From NCBI RefSeq assembly GCF_002008225.1, contig NZ_MRDH01000006.1:1012316-1076315 (forward strand): 64,000 bases of DNA. The letters run 5' to 3'. This document shows positions 27,101-36,143 of this stretch, one piece after another (position 1 is the first letter of the stretch; the number at the start of each line of letters is the position of its first letter). The notes beneath the pieces are model-generated. The model saw only the letters and a list, made by a program, of their open reading frames with translations, had not been told where the DNA came from and ran no database searches. Source of the stretch: Agrobacterium salinitolerans (lineage in GTDB: Bacteria; Pseudomonadota; Alphaproteobacteria; Rhizobiales; Rhizobiaceae). A program made the position numbers and the translations under genes.

Positions 27101-27622
27101 ATGCAGGCCGGAAATGCCGGCGGCCTCTTCCAGCAGCTGGCGGCGGGCCTGCGGCTTGGCATTGATAAGTTCGCCGATGCGGCCCTGCCCCACCATGGAG
27201 GGCGAGCGTGCGCCGGTGGAGGCATCGGCAAACAGCAGTTGCACATCCTTGGCGCGCGCTTCCTTGCCATTGATACGATAAACGGAGCCGTTTTCACGTT
27301 CGATGCGGCGCGTCACCTGAATTTCATCGGCATCGTTGAAGGCGGCGGGCGCGGTGCGGTCGGAATTGTCGAGATAAAGGCCGACTTCGGCGGTGTTTCT
27401 GGCCGGGCGGTTGCCGGAGCCGGAGAAGATGACGTCATCCATGCCGGATGCGCGCATGTTCTTGTAGGAGTTTTCGCCCATCACCCAGCGCAGCGCTTCG
27501 ACCAGATTGGACTTGCCGCAGCCATTCGGACCGACAACGCCTGTCAGACCGGGCTCGATGATGAATTCCGATGGTTCAACGAAGGACTTGAAACCGACGA
27601 CGCGGAGCTTGTTGAACTTCAT
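24155..27622 (-). CDS. smc: Chromosome segregation ATPase SMC
   Basis: 1155 aa. Head motifs at both ends: Walker A VGPNGCGKSNLVEALRW near residue 31, the ABC signature LLSGGEQALTAMALIFA near 1060 and Walker B ICVLDEVDAPLDD near 1085. Two long Arg/Glu/Ala-rich coiled coils lie between, with a hinge around residues 510-650. SMC with ScpAB compacts and separates chromosomes. ATG 27622 has GGAG upstream. The gene starts just 30 nt after the terminator-like hairpin downstream of the dsbA-like gene, so smc needs read-through or a promoter inside that gene. Confidence 0.96.
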   Translation of the reverse strand: MKFNKLRVVGFKSFVEPSEFIIEPGLTGVVGPNGCGKSNLVEALRWVMGENSYKNMRASGMDDVIFSGSGNRPARNTAEVGLYLDNSDRTAPAAFNDADEIQVTRRIERENGSVYRINGKEARAKDVQLLFADASTGARSPSMVGQGRIGELINAKPQARRQLLEEAAGISGLHSRRHEAELRLRAAETNLERLEDVTAQLESQIESLKRQARQANRFKMLSADIRAREATLLHIRWVEAKEAEGEAESALNQATNIVAEKAQGQMEAAKQQAIASLKLPELREDEARVAAALQRLQIARTQLDDEANRLLRRRDELARRLSQLGEDIVREERLVADNAQILARLDEEEAELLEILSDSGRHADEMREAFEAATVKLSESEAIFTSITAERAEAAAGRQQLERAIRDLSDRKLRLERQSQEASAEVDAVDEKLSGLPDPAERREAVEAAEIAVEDALIVVEEAEAAVAEARSAEALARGPLEAAKNRLNALDIEARTITKILASSAAANGSFTPVAEEMTVERGYEAALGAALGDDLESPLDASAPAYWGGNGDGAGDPALPQGAKPLLDYAQAPDALRRALAQIGVVADVSEARRLLPSLKAGQRLVTREGALFRWDGHIASADAPGAAALRLSQKNRLAEIETELDEARSILEDAEDQLAAKTEDIRSSELRLSDVRDRSRLATRQLAEAREALTSAERASGDLLRRRDIVSEALNQIGAQIDEIAVQEENARIEMEDAPDLSVLDLKLRESQLEVATDRGLLAEARARHEGVSREAESRQRRIQAIGQERSTWQSRAASAADHIATLREREEEAREEIAELDIAPEEFDEKRRNLLNELQKTEDARRAAADRLAEAENLQRAADRVAATALSELAEAREKRGRAEERLVSAREKRQEAEHRIRETLNTEPHMAFRLTGLGPDQPKPDIRDVERDLDRLKIERERLGAVNLRAEEEQAELSAKLEALIKERDDIIDAVRKLRAGIQNLNREGRERLIAAFDVVNSQFQRLFTHLFGGGTAELQLIESDDPLEAGLEILARPPGKKPQTMTLLSGGEQALTAMALIFAVFLTNPAPICVLDEVDAPLDDHNVERYCNLMDEMVASTETRFVIITHNPITMARMNRLFGVTMAEQGVSQLVSVDLQTAEQLREAV

Positions 27623-27652
27623 GCCGCCATGCTCCGGATATAAAAACGGCAA

Positions 27653-27687
27653 TAAAAAACGGGCGTGCGGAAATTTCCGCCGCCCGT
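27653..27687 (-). terminator. Intrinsic terminator between dsbA-like gene and smc
   Basis: ACGGGCG (27659-27665) and CGCCCGT (27681-27687) enclose GCGG-AAATTT-CCGC, a long near-perfect hairpin. On the minus strand it is followed by six T. It starts about 20 nt after the dsbA-like stop codon. Confidence 0.85.
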
Positions 27688-27706
27688 CTCTTTCAGGCTT
27701 CGGTGA

Positions 27707-28387
27707 TCAGAGCAGCTTGTCGATGACAGCCGACATGGTTTCAACCGACATGTCTCCTGCGTATTTCTTGCCGTTGATGATGAAAGTCGGCGTGGAGTTG
27801 ATGCCGAATTCCGTCGCACCGCGTTGCATGGTTGCGTTCACATCATCCAGAAGTTTCTGGTTCGTCAAGCAGGCCTCGAAAGACTCCTGTGAGAAACCGG
27901 CCATTTTCGACATTTGCAGCAGGGCGGCACGCGCATCCTGGGCGGTCGCCCAGCTCTGCTGCTGCTTGAACAGCATGGAAACGAAGGGGAAATACTGTCC
28001 TTCCGGTGCGCAGCGCGCCAGCATGAAGGCGGCAGCGGCGCGCGGATCGAACGGGAATTCGCGCAGCACGAAATAGACCTTGCCGGTATCGATGTACTTC
28101 TTCTTGATTTCTTCGAAGGTCTTGTTGTGGAAGTTAGCGCAGTGCGGGCAGGTCATCGACATATATTCGACGATCTTGACGGGTGCGTTGGCATCACCGA
28201 GCGCTGCTTCCGGCAGCGGGCCGGGCTTCATCACCGCAGCCATATCCACATCACCGGTGGATTCAGGCAATTCCTGCGCCTGGGCAATACCGGGCGTGAA
28301 GGCAAACGGCAGAGCCGTGGCAAGGGCGGCAAAGGCAACACCGCCGAGAAGGCTGCGACGGGAAATGGTCAGTTCGGGAAAATGCAT
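27707..28387 (-). CDS. DsbA-family thiol-disulfide oxidoreductase (Tat-like signal)
   Basis: 226 aa. The N-terminus has SRRSLLGGVAFAALATALPFAF, a twin-arginine-type signal with an AQA cleavage end. The thioredoxin-fold part holds the redox motif CPHC near residue 80 (EYMSMTCPHCANFHNKTF) and the cis-Pro loop NSTPTFIINGKKYAG near 200. It should oxidise or isomerise periplasmic disulfides; the single-domain DsbA/BdbD-like layout is common in rhizobia. AGGTGC lies before the ATG. Divided from smc by a terminator. Confidence 0.93.
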   Translation of the reverse strand: MHFPELTISRRSLLGGVAFAALATALPFAFTPGIAQAQELPESTGDVDMAAVMKPGPLPEAALGDANAPVKIVEYMSMTCPHCANFHNKTFEEIKKKYIDTGKVYFVLREFPFDPRAAAAFMLARCAPEGQYFPFVSMLFKQQQSWATAQDARAALLQMSKMAGFSQESFEACLTNQKLLDDVNATMQRGATEFGINSTPTFIINGKKYAGDMSVETMSAVIDKLL

Positions 28388-28515
28388 GAAAGCACCTGTT
28401 GGTAATAGACTCTATTGTCCGTTGATTCCGATATAGCGACGGCCTGTTCATCACAAGCGGGGTTTTGAACTCTTCTTGTCAAAGAATTGTGACCAGTCAA
28501 GGACGGCATCCTTCA

Positions 28516-29043
28516 TCAAATCGTCTTGCGCCCCGGCTTCTTCTGCAACACCGCCGTTCCAAGCCTTTCCACCGCCTTGCGCAATGCCTCGCTCTCGATG
28601 CCTTCCATCATGTCATCGAGACGTTTTGCCGCATCGCCGCGCAGGGGCTGCGGTTTGCGCCGGCGGGTGATGGCCTGCGACACCGGCTTCTGCACGATCC
28701 TGATCTGGCGCACCGCCGGAAAGCCGAAAAAGCCGTTGATGCGGGCAATCAGTTCGCCCTGCGCATGGGTGAGAAACAGGGCGCGCGCGCCTTCGCAGGC
28801 AATCGTCAGCACGCCGGGCTGATAACCACCGCGATCCGGGCCTTCGTCGCGGCGCGGCCAAGTGATCTTTTCGGGCCGTGTGCAATCGGCAAAATCGTCG
28901 CCGGCAATCTCGTCCCAGGAGCCGAGCAGCGCGGTGTTGATGCCGGCGCGTTTCGACAGGACCGGGTCCATGATGCCATTGGCAACTTCGGCGATCTGGA
29001 CGACGCCTTTCCTCTGTTGAACGCCCTTCTGGGGATAACGCAT
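28516..29043 (-). CDS. DUF721 (DciA-like) protein
   Basis: 175 aa. The core LLGSWDEIAGDDFADCTRPEKITW and the later LTIACEGARALFLTHAQGELIARINGFFG match DUF721, whose best known member DciA loads replicative helicase. Whether this alphaproteobacterial form does the same is an inference from family. The C-terminus is basic. It is divergent from mutY by 98 nt and upstream of the dsbA-like gene on the same strand, with a 128-nt gap. Confidence 0.85.
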   Translation of the reverse strand: MRYPQKGVQQRKGVVQIAEVANGIMDPVLSKRAGINTALLGSWDEIAGDDFADCTRPEKITWPRRDEGPDRGGYQPGVLTIACEGARALFLTHAQGELIARINGFFGFPAVRQIRIVQKPVSQAITRRRKPQPLRGDAAKRLDDMMEGIESEALRKAVERLGTAVLQKKPGRKTI

Positions 29044-29141
29044 GTTTCACTCACGTTTTGGGAGCCGGCGAATCCGCATGTTCTTGATCGCCCGCTTCTT
29101 ATGTCCCAACTATAGGCCAAATCGAACAGAAACGGCAAACC

Positions 29142-30278
29142 ATGCTTCAAAAAACCGCCTCGTCGTCTTATGCGCAGATGCTGCTCGCATGGTACGACCG
29201 GCATCATCGCGAATTGCCCTGGCGCACCTCCCCGGCCATGGCGGCGCAGGGAAAACGTGCCGATCCCTATCACGTCTGGCTTTCCGAAGTGATGCTGCAG
29301 CAGACGACGGTGCAGGCGGTCAAACCCTATTTCCTGAAGTTTCTCGCCGCCTGGCCGCGTGTTGACGATCTGGCGGCGGCACCGGTCGAGGATGTCATGG
29401 CCGCATGGGCGGGGCTGGGTTATTACGCCCGCGCCCGCAACCTGAAAAAATGCGCGGAAGCTGTGTCGCGCGAACATGGCGGCGTCTTTCCGGATACGGA
29501 AGAGGGCCTGAAGCAATTGCCCGGTATCGGCGACTATACGTCCGCCGCCGTCGCTGCCATCGCATTCAATCGTCAGGCGGCTGTCATGGATGGCAATGTC
29601 GAACGGGTCATTTCGCGGCTCTTTGCCATCGATGCACCCCTGCCCGGCTCAAAGCCCGCCATGAAAGCGAAGGTGGCAGAGCTGACACCTGCCGAAAGAC
29701 CCGGCGATTTTGCCCAGGCGATGATGGACCTCGGCGCAACGATCTGCACGCCGAAGCGGCCGGCCTGCGCGCTCTGTCCGTTCAATGGCGTCTGTCTGGC
29801 GCTTGCGGAAGACGAGCCGGAACGGTTTCCGGCGAAAGCCGCGAAAAAGGCAAAACCGGTGCGGCTCGGGGCTGCTTTTGTGGCCGTCAATACAGAAGGT
29901 GAAATCCTGTTGCGGCGGCGCATCGACAGCGGGCTTCTGGGCGGCATGACCGAGGTGCCGACAACGGCATGGACCGCCCGTCTGGATGGCGGCACGGAGG
30001 TCAGCCACGCGCCCTTTCCCGCCGACTGGCAGGCGGCGGGCGTCATCGTGCATGTCTTCACCCATTTCGAACTGCGGCTCACCGTCTATCGCGCACAGGT
30101 TCCGGATGGCCTTCAAACCGGACCGGATGACGGATGGTGGGAGCCGGTTACAAATCTTGACGCGCAGGCGCTGCCAACGGTGATGAAGAAAGTCATCGCG
30201 CAGGCTATTCCATCCACGCATCGGCCCGAAAATCGGAATCGATTTTCGACAGGAACGATGCGCAACTCAAAGCTTTAG
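29142..30278 (+). CDS. mutY: A/G-specific adenine glycosylase MutY
   Basis: Removes adenine mispaired with 8-oxoguanine; 378 aa. The helix-hairpin-helix LPGIGDYTSAAVAAIAF near residue 126 is followed by the catalytic Asp in VMDGNVERVISR. The catalytic Glu is in SEVMLQQTTVQAV near residue 48. The iron-sulfur ligands follow the C-x6-C-x2-C-x5-C pattern in CTPKRPACALCPFNGVC. The C-terminal NUDIX-like domain that reads 8-oxoG is present (about residues 235-360). Its stop codon lies inside a hairpin at 30275-30299. Confidence 0.96.
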   Translation: MLQKTASSSYAQMLLAWYDRHHRELPWRTSPAMAAQGKRADPYHVWLSEVMLQQTTVQAVKPYFLKFLAAWPRVDDLAAAPVEDVMAAWAGLGYYARARNLKKCAEAVSREHGGVFPDTEEGLKQLPGIGDYTSAAVAAIAFNRQAAVMDGNVERVISRLFAIDAPLPGSKPAMKAKVAELTPAERPGDFAQAMMDLGATICTPKRPACALCPFNGVCLALAEDEPERFPAKAAKKAKPVRLGAAFVAVNTEGEILLRRRIDSGLLGGMTEVPTTAWTARLDGGTEVSHAPFPADWQAAGVIVHVFTHFELRLTVYRAQVPDGLQTGPDDGWWEPVTNLDAQALPTVMKKVIAQAIPSTHRPENRNRFSTGTMRNSKL

Positions 30279-30299
30279 AGCGTCTTTCAGACGCTCTAA
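30275..30299. repeat. Perfect hairpin over the mutY stop codon
   Basis: TTAGAGCGTC (30275-30284) and GACGCTCTAA (30290-30299) form a 10-bp stem with loop TTTCA. The mutY stop TAG lies in the left arm, and the next gene starts 25 nt on. Similar AGAGCGTC palindromes are frequent in rhizobia from general knowledge. Confidence 0.7.
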
Positions 30300-30324
30300 T
30301 ATCCGATAAAAGCAGGAACATTCG

Positions 30325-30936
30325 ATGACCAAGATTGAGCATATCGTATTCGACATCGGCAAGGTGCTGATCCACTACGATCCGCATATTCCCTATAGCC
30401 GCCTTATCCCCGATGCCGATGAGCGCCAATGGTTCTTCGACAATGTCTGCACCCATGACTGGAACCTCGAGCAGGATCGCGGCCGCCGCTGGGAGGACGC
30501 CGAGGCCTTGTTGGTTGAGAAATTCCCGGACCGGGAAGAGCACATCCGCTCCTTCCGCAAGTTCTGGCATGAGATGGTCTCGCATTCCTACGACGACAGC
30601 GTCGCAATCATGGTCGGGCTGATCAACAGCGGCCATGACGTGACGATGCTCACCAACTTCGCCTCCGACACTTTTCGCGAAGCGCAGAAGATGTTTCCCT
30701 TCCTCACCTTGCCGCGCGGCGTCACCGTCTCTGGCGATGTGAAGCTGCTGAAACCTGACGTGGCGATCTATGAGCTGCACGCCAGGGAATTCGGCCTTAA
30801 CCCCGCCGCTAGCATCTTCATTGACGATACGCTCGCAAATGTCGAAGGCGCAAAAGAAGCCGGCTGGCAGGCGGTGCATTTTACCGGCGCCGAGAAACTG
30901 AAGCAGGATTTGCATGCTTTTGGGGTGGTCGTTTAA
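30325..30936 (+). CDS. HAD-superfamily hydrolase (FDxG subgroup)
   Basis: 203 aa. Motif I reads VFDIGKVLIHYD: the nucleophile Asp is present but the second Asp is Gly, as in YihX-like and epoxide hydrolase N-terminal subgroups. Motif II is TNFAS, motif III the KLLKPD lysine and motif IV FIDDTLANVEGA. It is probably a small-molecule phosphatase or haloacid dehalogenase relative; substrate unknown. AGGAA precedes the ATG. It follows mutY by 46 nt and may be co-transcribed. Confidence 0.9.
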   Translation: MTKIEHIVFDIGKVLIHYDPHIPYSRLIPDADERQWFFDNVCTHDWNLEQDRGRRWEDAEALLVEKFPDREEHIRSFRKFWHEMVSHSYDDSVAIMVGLINSGHDVTMLTNFASDTFREAQKMFPFLTLPRGVTVSGDVKLLKPDVAIYELHAREFGLNPAASIFIDDTLANVEGAKEAGWQAVHFTGAEKLKQDLHAFGVVV

Positions 30937-30961
30937 TCATCCACAGATCAGTAAAAGAAAT

Positions 30962-30998
30962 TGGCGCAGGCGGAAATGGCGGTCTCCGGCCTGCGCCA
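30962..30998. terminator. Hairpin after the HAD gene
   Basis: TGGCGCAGGC (30962-30971) and GCCTGCGCCA (30989-30998) form a perfect 10-bp stem. The 333-nt gap between the HAD gene and ccrM contains this and the hairpin at 31138; no gene is seen. The T-rich side is on the minus strand, so it may serve as a second stop for ccrM transcription or a bidirectional end. Confidence 0.5.
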
Positions 30999-31137
30999 GT
31001 CCTGCCGCAAGCGGCATCGGACGCAATGTTTTTGTGAGCTTTCCGAACCGGATTTTCACAACCATTGCTCTGATTTGAGACAGTATTGTTCGTCTCTTGC
31101 GCGAAACTTGCCTGACTAAAATAATATATTCGAAAAT

Positions 31138-31171
31138 ACCAACGCCCGACACCGAGGTGCCGGGCGTTGGT
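31138..31171 (-). terminator. Terminator of ccrM
   Basis: ACCAACGCCCG (31138-31148) pairs exactly with CGGGCGTTGGT (31161-31171), with an inner CACC/GGTG extension. On the minus strand it is followed by TATTTTC and further A/T-rich sequence. It lies 99 nt beyond the ccrM stop. Confidence 0.7.
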
Positions 31172-31269
31172 CGTTCTCCATCCGGGACTGAAGGTACTAA
31201 ACCGGACGGAGACGTATGCTGGCAAGGGCGGGCGGTGGATCGTCCGTCTTCAGCCTTTTGGGCTTTCGA

Positions 31270-32451
<1,182 letters not shown>

Positions 32452-32652
32452 TTATGGTTACCGAAGATGGTTATCAAAGCCTGAACAAGTCACGGAAAAT
32501 GCGAAATAAATCGCTGTCGCGGCACGCAGGCGCGATTTGCGGCGGCCGGCGGGGGAACCCGAAGCCGGGCAAAAACGTTGTGCACAATGGGTTCTCCTGT
32601 CCCCGCATATCGGCGCGGCGGGAGGAGCCATGATGGCAGGGGGTAATCCGCA

Positions 32653-33753
32653 ATGGGGTCCGTGATGAAAATGGCTTCTTTTTCCATGAGTGTCGTCTGC
32701 GCTGCACTTTTCGCAACGGCGCTGCCAGCGCCCTCGCAGGCGCAGCAACCGGCCCCGCAATATAACGTCGTCACCGATGCGGTCCTGTTCGATGGCGGCC
32801 CCTCGCTCGGCAACAGCGACAGGGTGCGTTGGGATTTCTACAAGGCAGACCGCTCCGGCGGCCGCACCGACGACAATGCCGGCGGGTCCTATGACGCCAC
32901 CTTCGAGGCGAAACTGCCGGCGGGCAAATATGTCGGGGTCGCGGCGCTCGGCAATGTGACCCGCGAAGTGTCGTTCGAGGTCAAGGACGGAAGCGTCGCG
33001 AGGCCGAAAGTAAATTTCGATGCGGCCGAATTAACCGTCGTGCCGAAGCGCAGCGCCGGCGGCGATGTGGAAACCCAGGCGAAAACCGAAATCACCAAGG
33101 GCGACTTCAAGGACAGTGTCTATGGGCAGAATACTGTCTTCGTGCCGGCCGGCGAAATCACCCTCACCGGCAGCATCGGCCCGGCGCGGGCTGAGGAGAC
33201 GCTTGCCATCAAGGCCGGCGATAAGATCAGCCACGAGCTGGTGATTCCAAGCGGCGTTGTCGTTGCCAAGGCGGTTTATGCGGAAGGCGGCAGGGCCGTC
33301 GAAACGGATGATATCCGCTTCGAGGCCATGTCGGCCAAGGAAACACTCGATGGCACGCGCCAGACCATCAACGGCACTTACGGCACCGGCAAGATGATGG
33401 AAATGCCGGCCGGGGATTTCGTCATGCGCGCCCGTCTCGGCAAGGTGACGGTGGAACAGCCCTTCACCATGACTGCCGGACAACGCACGGAAATTACCCT
33501 CAATCTCGATGCCGGCGTTCTCGCCATCACCGCCCCTGGTGCTGAACGGATCGATATCGTCGAAACGACCAAGGATCTTCAGGGCACGCAGAAGGAGATT
33601 TCCGGTCGTTACGGCACGAAACATCAGGAAACCCTGCATCCGGGCGATTATTCGGTGAAGGTAAGCTACGACAAGAAATCCGGTCGCGAGCCGAAGGAAA
33701 TCAAGGCGACGGTCAAGGCGGCGGAGCGGACCGAGACGACGGTGGCGGAGTAA
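32653..33753 (+). CDS. Secreted protein with three beta-repeat modules, unknown function
   Basis: 366 aa with a signal peptide (hydrophobic core about residues 8-25, AQA cleavage). The mature part holds three similar modules of about 90-100 residues. Each has a central GGSYDATFEAKLPAGKYVGV, NGTYGTGKMMEMPAGDFVMR or GRYGTKHQETLHPGDYSVKV line followed by a beta-rich segment, i.e. a repeated PAG/HPGDY turn. I know no function; surface or periplasmic Ig-like folds look like this. It is divergent from ccrM. ATG 32653 has GGGGG upstream; ATG 32665 is an alternative. Confidence 0.8.
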   Translation: MGSVMKMASFSMSVVCAALFATALPAPSQAQQPAPQYNVVTDAVLFDGGPSLGNSDRVRWDFYKADRSGGRTDDNAGGSYDATFEAKLPAGKYVGVAALGNVTREVSFEVKDGSVARPKVNFDAAELTVVPKRSAGGDVETQAKTEITKGDFKDSVYGQNTVFVPAGEITLTGSIGPARAEETLAIKAGDKISHELVIPSGVVVAKAVYAEGGRAVETDDIRFEAMSAKETLDGTRQTINGTYGTGKMMEMPAGDFVMRARLGKVTVEQPFTMTAGQRTEITLNLDAGVLAITAPGAERIDIVETTKDLQGTQKEISGRYGTKHQETLHPGDYSVKVSYDKKSGREPKEIKATVKAAERTETTVAE

Positions 33754-33787
33754 TTGCGGCGGGGCGCTTGTTCCCTGCTTCCTCTCA

Positions 33788-33818
33788 CCTCATCCCTGTG
33801 ACAAGCACAGGGATGAGG
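33788..33818. repeat. REP-like hairpin
   Basis: CCTCATCCCTGTG (33788-33800) and CACAGGGATGAGG (33806-33818) form a perfect 13-bp stem around ACAAG. It sits between two convergent genes and could end transcription both ways. The arms resemble those of the larger inverted repeat at 23808. Confidence 0.8.
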
Positions 33819-33837
33819 GCCGGCGGAATTTAGAACA

Positions 33838-34347
33838 TCACGATTTCCGGCCGGAAGGCCCGTATTTGGGCCTGAGCATCGGATGGCTGGAAAGACCCGC
33901 CGCATCCTTCGGCACCACCTGCAACGGCGCGCCGATTTTCACGCCGGCAAATCCCGAGGCCGCGATGCGGTCGCACAGCCTGATCCACTGGCAGCCGCGA
34001 CAGGCCTGCCGGATGTCTCCAGCGACAAAAGCCAAGCGCATCTTGGTGAGAAAATCCGGCGTCACCCGCAGCCTTTTACCGGCGGCCAGTGCCTCGCCCA
34101 AAAGCGCCGACACCGACAGACGGGCCGTCTCGTCCCGTTGGACAATGCCTTCGTTGAAACAGTGGGCGTGGCTTTCGCAGAGCAGACCTTCGCAGATATC
34201 GTCCGCCCCTTCCACCAGTTCGATATCCTCGCCCGCATTCAGCCGGGCGGCGACACGGTCATAATTTTCGACGAAGCCGGACGTATATCCCTTGCCCACA
34301 TAGGTCAGCATACAGAGAAGATGGTGGGGGCGGAGACGGACGGTCAC
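33838..34347 (-). CDS. DUF1284 protein
   Basis: 169 aa from GTG 34347. It starts VRLRPHHLLCMLTYVGKGYT, the hallmark of DUF1284, and carries seven cysteines, including CEGLLCESHAHC and CRGCQWIRLC, which suggest a metal or iron-sulfur site. Function unknown. It starts 9 nt after the GntR regulator gene ends and is surely co-transcribed with it. Confidence 0.85.
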   Translation of the reverse strand: MTVRLRPHHLLCMLTYVGKGYTSGFVENYDRVAARLNAGEDIELVEGADDICEGLLCESHAHCFNEGIVQRDETARLSVSALLGEALAAGKRLRVTPDFLTKMRLAFVAGDIRQACRGCQWIRLCDRIAASGFAGVKIGAPLQVVPKDAAGLSSHPMLRPKYGPSGRKS

Positions 34348-34356
34348 GGGCCCGTC

Positions 34357-35037
34357 CTATCCGACGATGGCGAAGGCGTCGCGCACCGAGCCGGACGAGG
34401 TGCGGATCGCCTTGCGGCCGATCCATTGCACATGCCCGTCGAGGATACGCACCGCCTCTTCGGCGCGGCCGCCGCGCAGCGCGTCGATGATCGCGCGGTG
34501 ATCGGTATCGGTACGACGCTCCCAGCCGGCGCGCCAGGCGGAAAACAGGAAGCGGGCGCTCGCCGCATGCAATCCGTCGATCGCCTCCATCAAACGTGGC
34601 ATGTTGCAGGGCGCGGTGATGAGGCGATGGAAACGACGATTGGCCTCCTCCCAATGCTGCACATCGACGGCGCTGTCGCCTTCGAGCGTTGCGGCCTCCG
34701 CCTGGTCGAGAATGGCTGAAGTCATGTTGGGAATGGCGTGGCGCAGCGCCAGAACTTCAAGGGCGGCGCGCATTTCCGCCACCTCGCGCACATCGTCAAG
34801 GCCGAAATCCGCCACCCGGACACCCCGGCGCGGAATGCTGGCCGCCAGTCCCTGCGCTTCCAGCCGCCGGAATGCCTCGCGCACCGGCACATGCGAGGCG
34901 CCGAATTCGGCGGCAATGTGGTCCTGCCGCAACCTTTCGCCCGGTGACAGCTCACCGCGAACGATACGCTCGGCAAGCGTGCGGCTGATGCGCGCGGCAA
35001 TGGTGTCTTCAGGCGTATTCTTCACTGTCTTGGGCAT
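34357..35037 (-). CDS. GntR/FadR-family transcriptional regulator (FCD domain)
   Basis: 226 aa from ATG 35037. The winged helix GELSPGERLRQDHIAAEFGASHVPVREAFRRLEAQGLA lies at about residues 27-65. The all-helical FCD ligand domain follows, with DDVREVAEMRAALEVLALR, HRLI and the late HRAIIDALRGGRAEEA; such domains bind organic acids and often a metal. The frame extends upstream to 35106. It is the first gene of a two-gene unit with the DUF1284 gene. Target unknown. Confidence 0.92.
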   Translation of the reverse strand: MPKTVKNTPEDTIAARISRTLAERIVRGELSPGERLRQDHIAAEFGASHVPVREAFRRLEAQGLAASIPRRGVRVADFGLDDVREVAEMRAALEVLALRHAIPNMTSAILDQAEAATLEGDSAVDVQHWEEANRRFHRLITAPCNMPRLMEAIDGLHAASARFLFSAWRAGWERRTDTDHRAIIDALRGGRAEEAVRILDGHVQWIGRKAIRTSSGSVRDAFAIVG

Positions 35038-35259
35038 AACATCCCATAACGCATATGGCGCGGCCGTGTGTAGCGGTTTTTGCGCGAAAGAGGAACGCCA
35101 AACCAAATATTCGAGGCGACGCAGTCGCTTACACAGGCCGACCGAGCTATGAGCCTGATGGGACCGACCTCTGCGGGCGAGCCGGTTGAGCTTGGCGCAG
35201 ACATGGTCTAAAAGCCCGGCATCATCTTCTTCCAGCCAAATTCGATACAGGGAGCGCCC

Positions 35260-35949
35260 ATGAGCGGCTTCGACCTCATTATTTTCGACTGTGACGGCGT
35301 TCTCGTCGATTCCGAAATCATCGCGGCGCAGGTGGAATCGCGTCTCCTGACCGAAGCCGGATATCCGATCTCCGTCGAGGAAATGGGCGAGCGTTTCGCC
35401 GGCATGACCTGGAAGAATATTCTCCTGCAGGTGGAAAGCGAAGCCAGCATTCCGCTGTCGGCATCGCTGCTCGACAAGTCGGAAAAGCTGCTCGACATGC
35501 GGCTGGAACGCGACGTGAAGGTCATCGAAGGCGTCAAATTCGCCCTCTCGCGCCTGACGACACCGCGCTGCATCTGCTCGAACTCATCGAGCCACCGCCT
35601 CGACATGATGCTGACGAAGGTGGGGCTGAAGCCCTATTTCGCGCCGCATATCTATTCCGCCAAGGACCTTGGGGCCGACCGCGTGAAGCCCAAGCCCGAC
35701 ATCTTCCTGCACGGTGCGGCGCAATTCGGCGTTTCCCCCGACCGCGTGGTCGTGGTCGAGGATTCCGTGCACGGCATCCACGGCGCTAAGGCCGCCGGCA
35801 TGCGCGTCATCGGCTTTACCGGCGCATCCCACACCTATCCGAGCCACGCCGACCGGCTGACGGATGCGGGTGCGGAAACGGTGATTTCGCGCATGCAGGA
35901 CCTGCCCGCCGTGATCGCGGCGATGGCGGAGTGGGAAGGCGCTTTTTAG
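35260..35949 (+). CDS. HAD-superfamily phosphatase (beta-phosphoglucomutase-like)
   Basis: 229 aa. All HAD motifs are intact: FDCDGVLVDSE (nucleophile and acid), CSNSSS, the lysine in VKPKPDIF and VVEDSVHGIHGA. The helical cap between motifs I and II fits the beta-PGM/YieH-type sugar phosphatases. GGGAG lies 6 nt before the ATG. The substrate is unknown; in this family it may be a hexose or gluconate phosphate. It is followed by a repeat element. Confidence 0.92.
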   Translation: MSGFDLIIFDCDGVLVDSEIIAAQVESRLLTEAGYPISVEEMGERFAGMTWKNILLQVESEASIPLSASLLDKSEKLLDMRLERDVKVIEGVKFALSRLTTPRCICSNSSSHRLDMMLTKVGLKPYFAPHIYSAKDLGADRVKPKPDIFLHGAAQFGVSPDRVVVVEDSVHGIHGAKAAGMRVIGFTGASHTYPSHADRLTDAGAETVISRMQDLPAVIAAMAEWEGAF

Positions 35950-35976
35950 TTGCTGGCTTTCGCCCAAACGCCATTT

Positions 35977-36063
35977 CGTCATGCTCGGGCTTATCCCGAG
36001 CATCTGCAACGGTTTGAATTTACGTGAGGTGTTTGGATCCTCGGGACAAGCCCGAGGATGACG
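35977..36063. repeat. Composite palindromic repeat (two hairpins)
   Basis: ATGCTCGGG-N5-CCCGAGCAT (35981-36003) and ATCCTCGGG-N5-CCCGAGGAT (36037-36059) stand 33 nt apart, flanked by CGTC and GACG. Another half copy lies at 43328-43350. It is a short intergenic repeat of REP type that separates two convergent genes. Confidence 0.8.
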
Positions 36064-36143
36064 TCGCGTATGAGGAATATTCCTCCGTAGTCCAACCGGA
36101 GCCCGCAAAAGCAGCCCCGGTTTTTTACATCTAGCCCGTCAAA

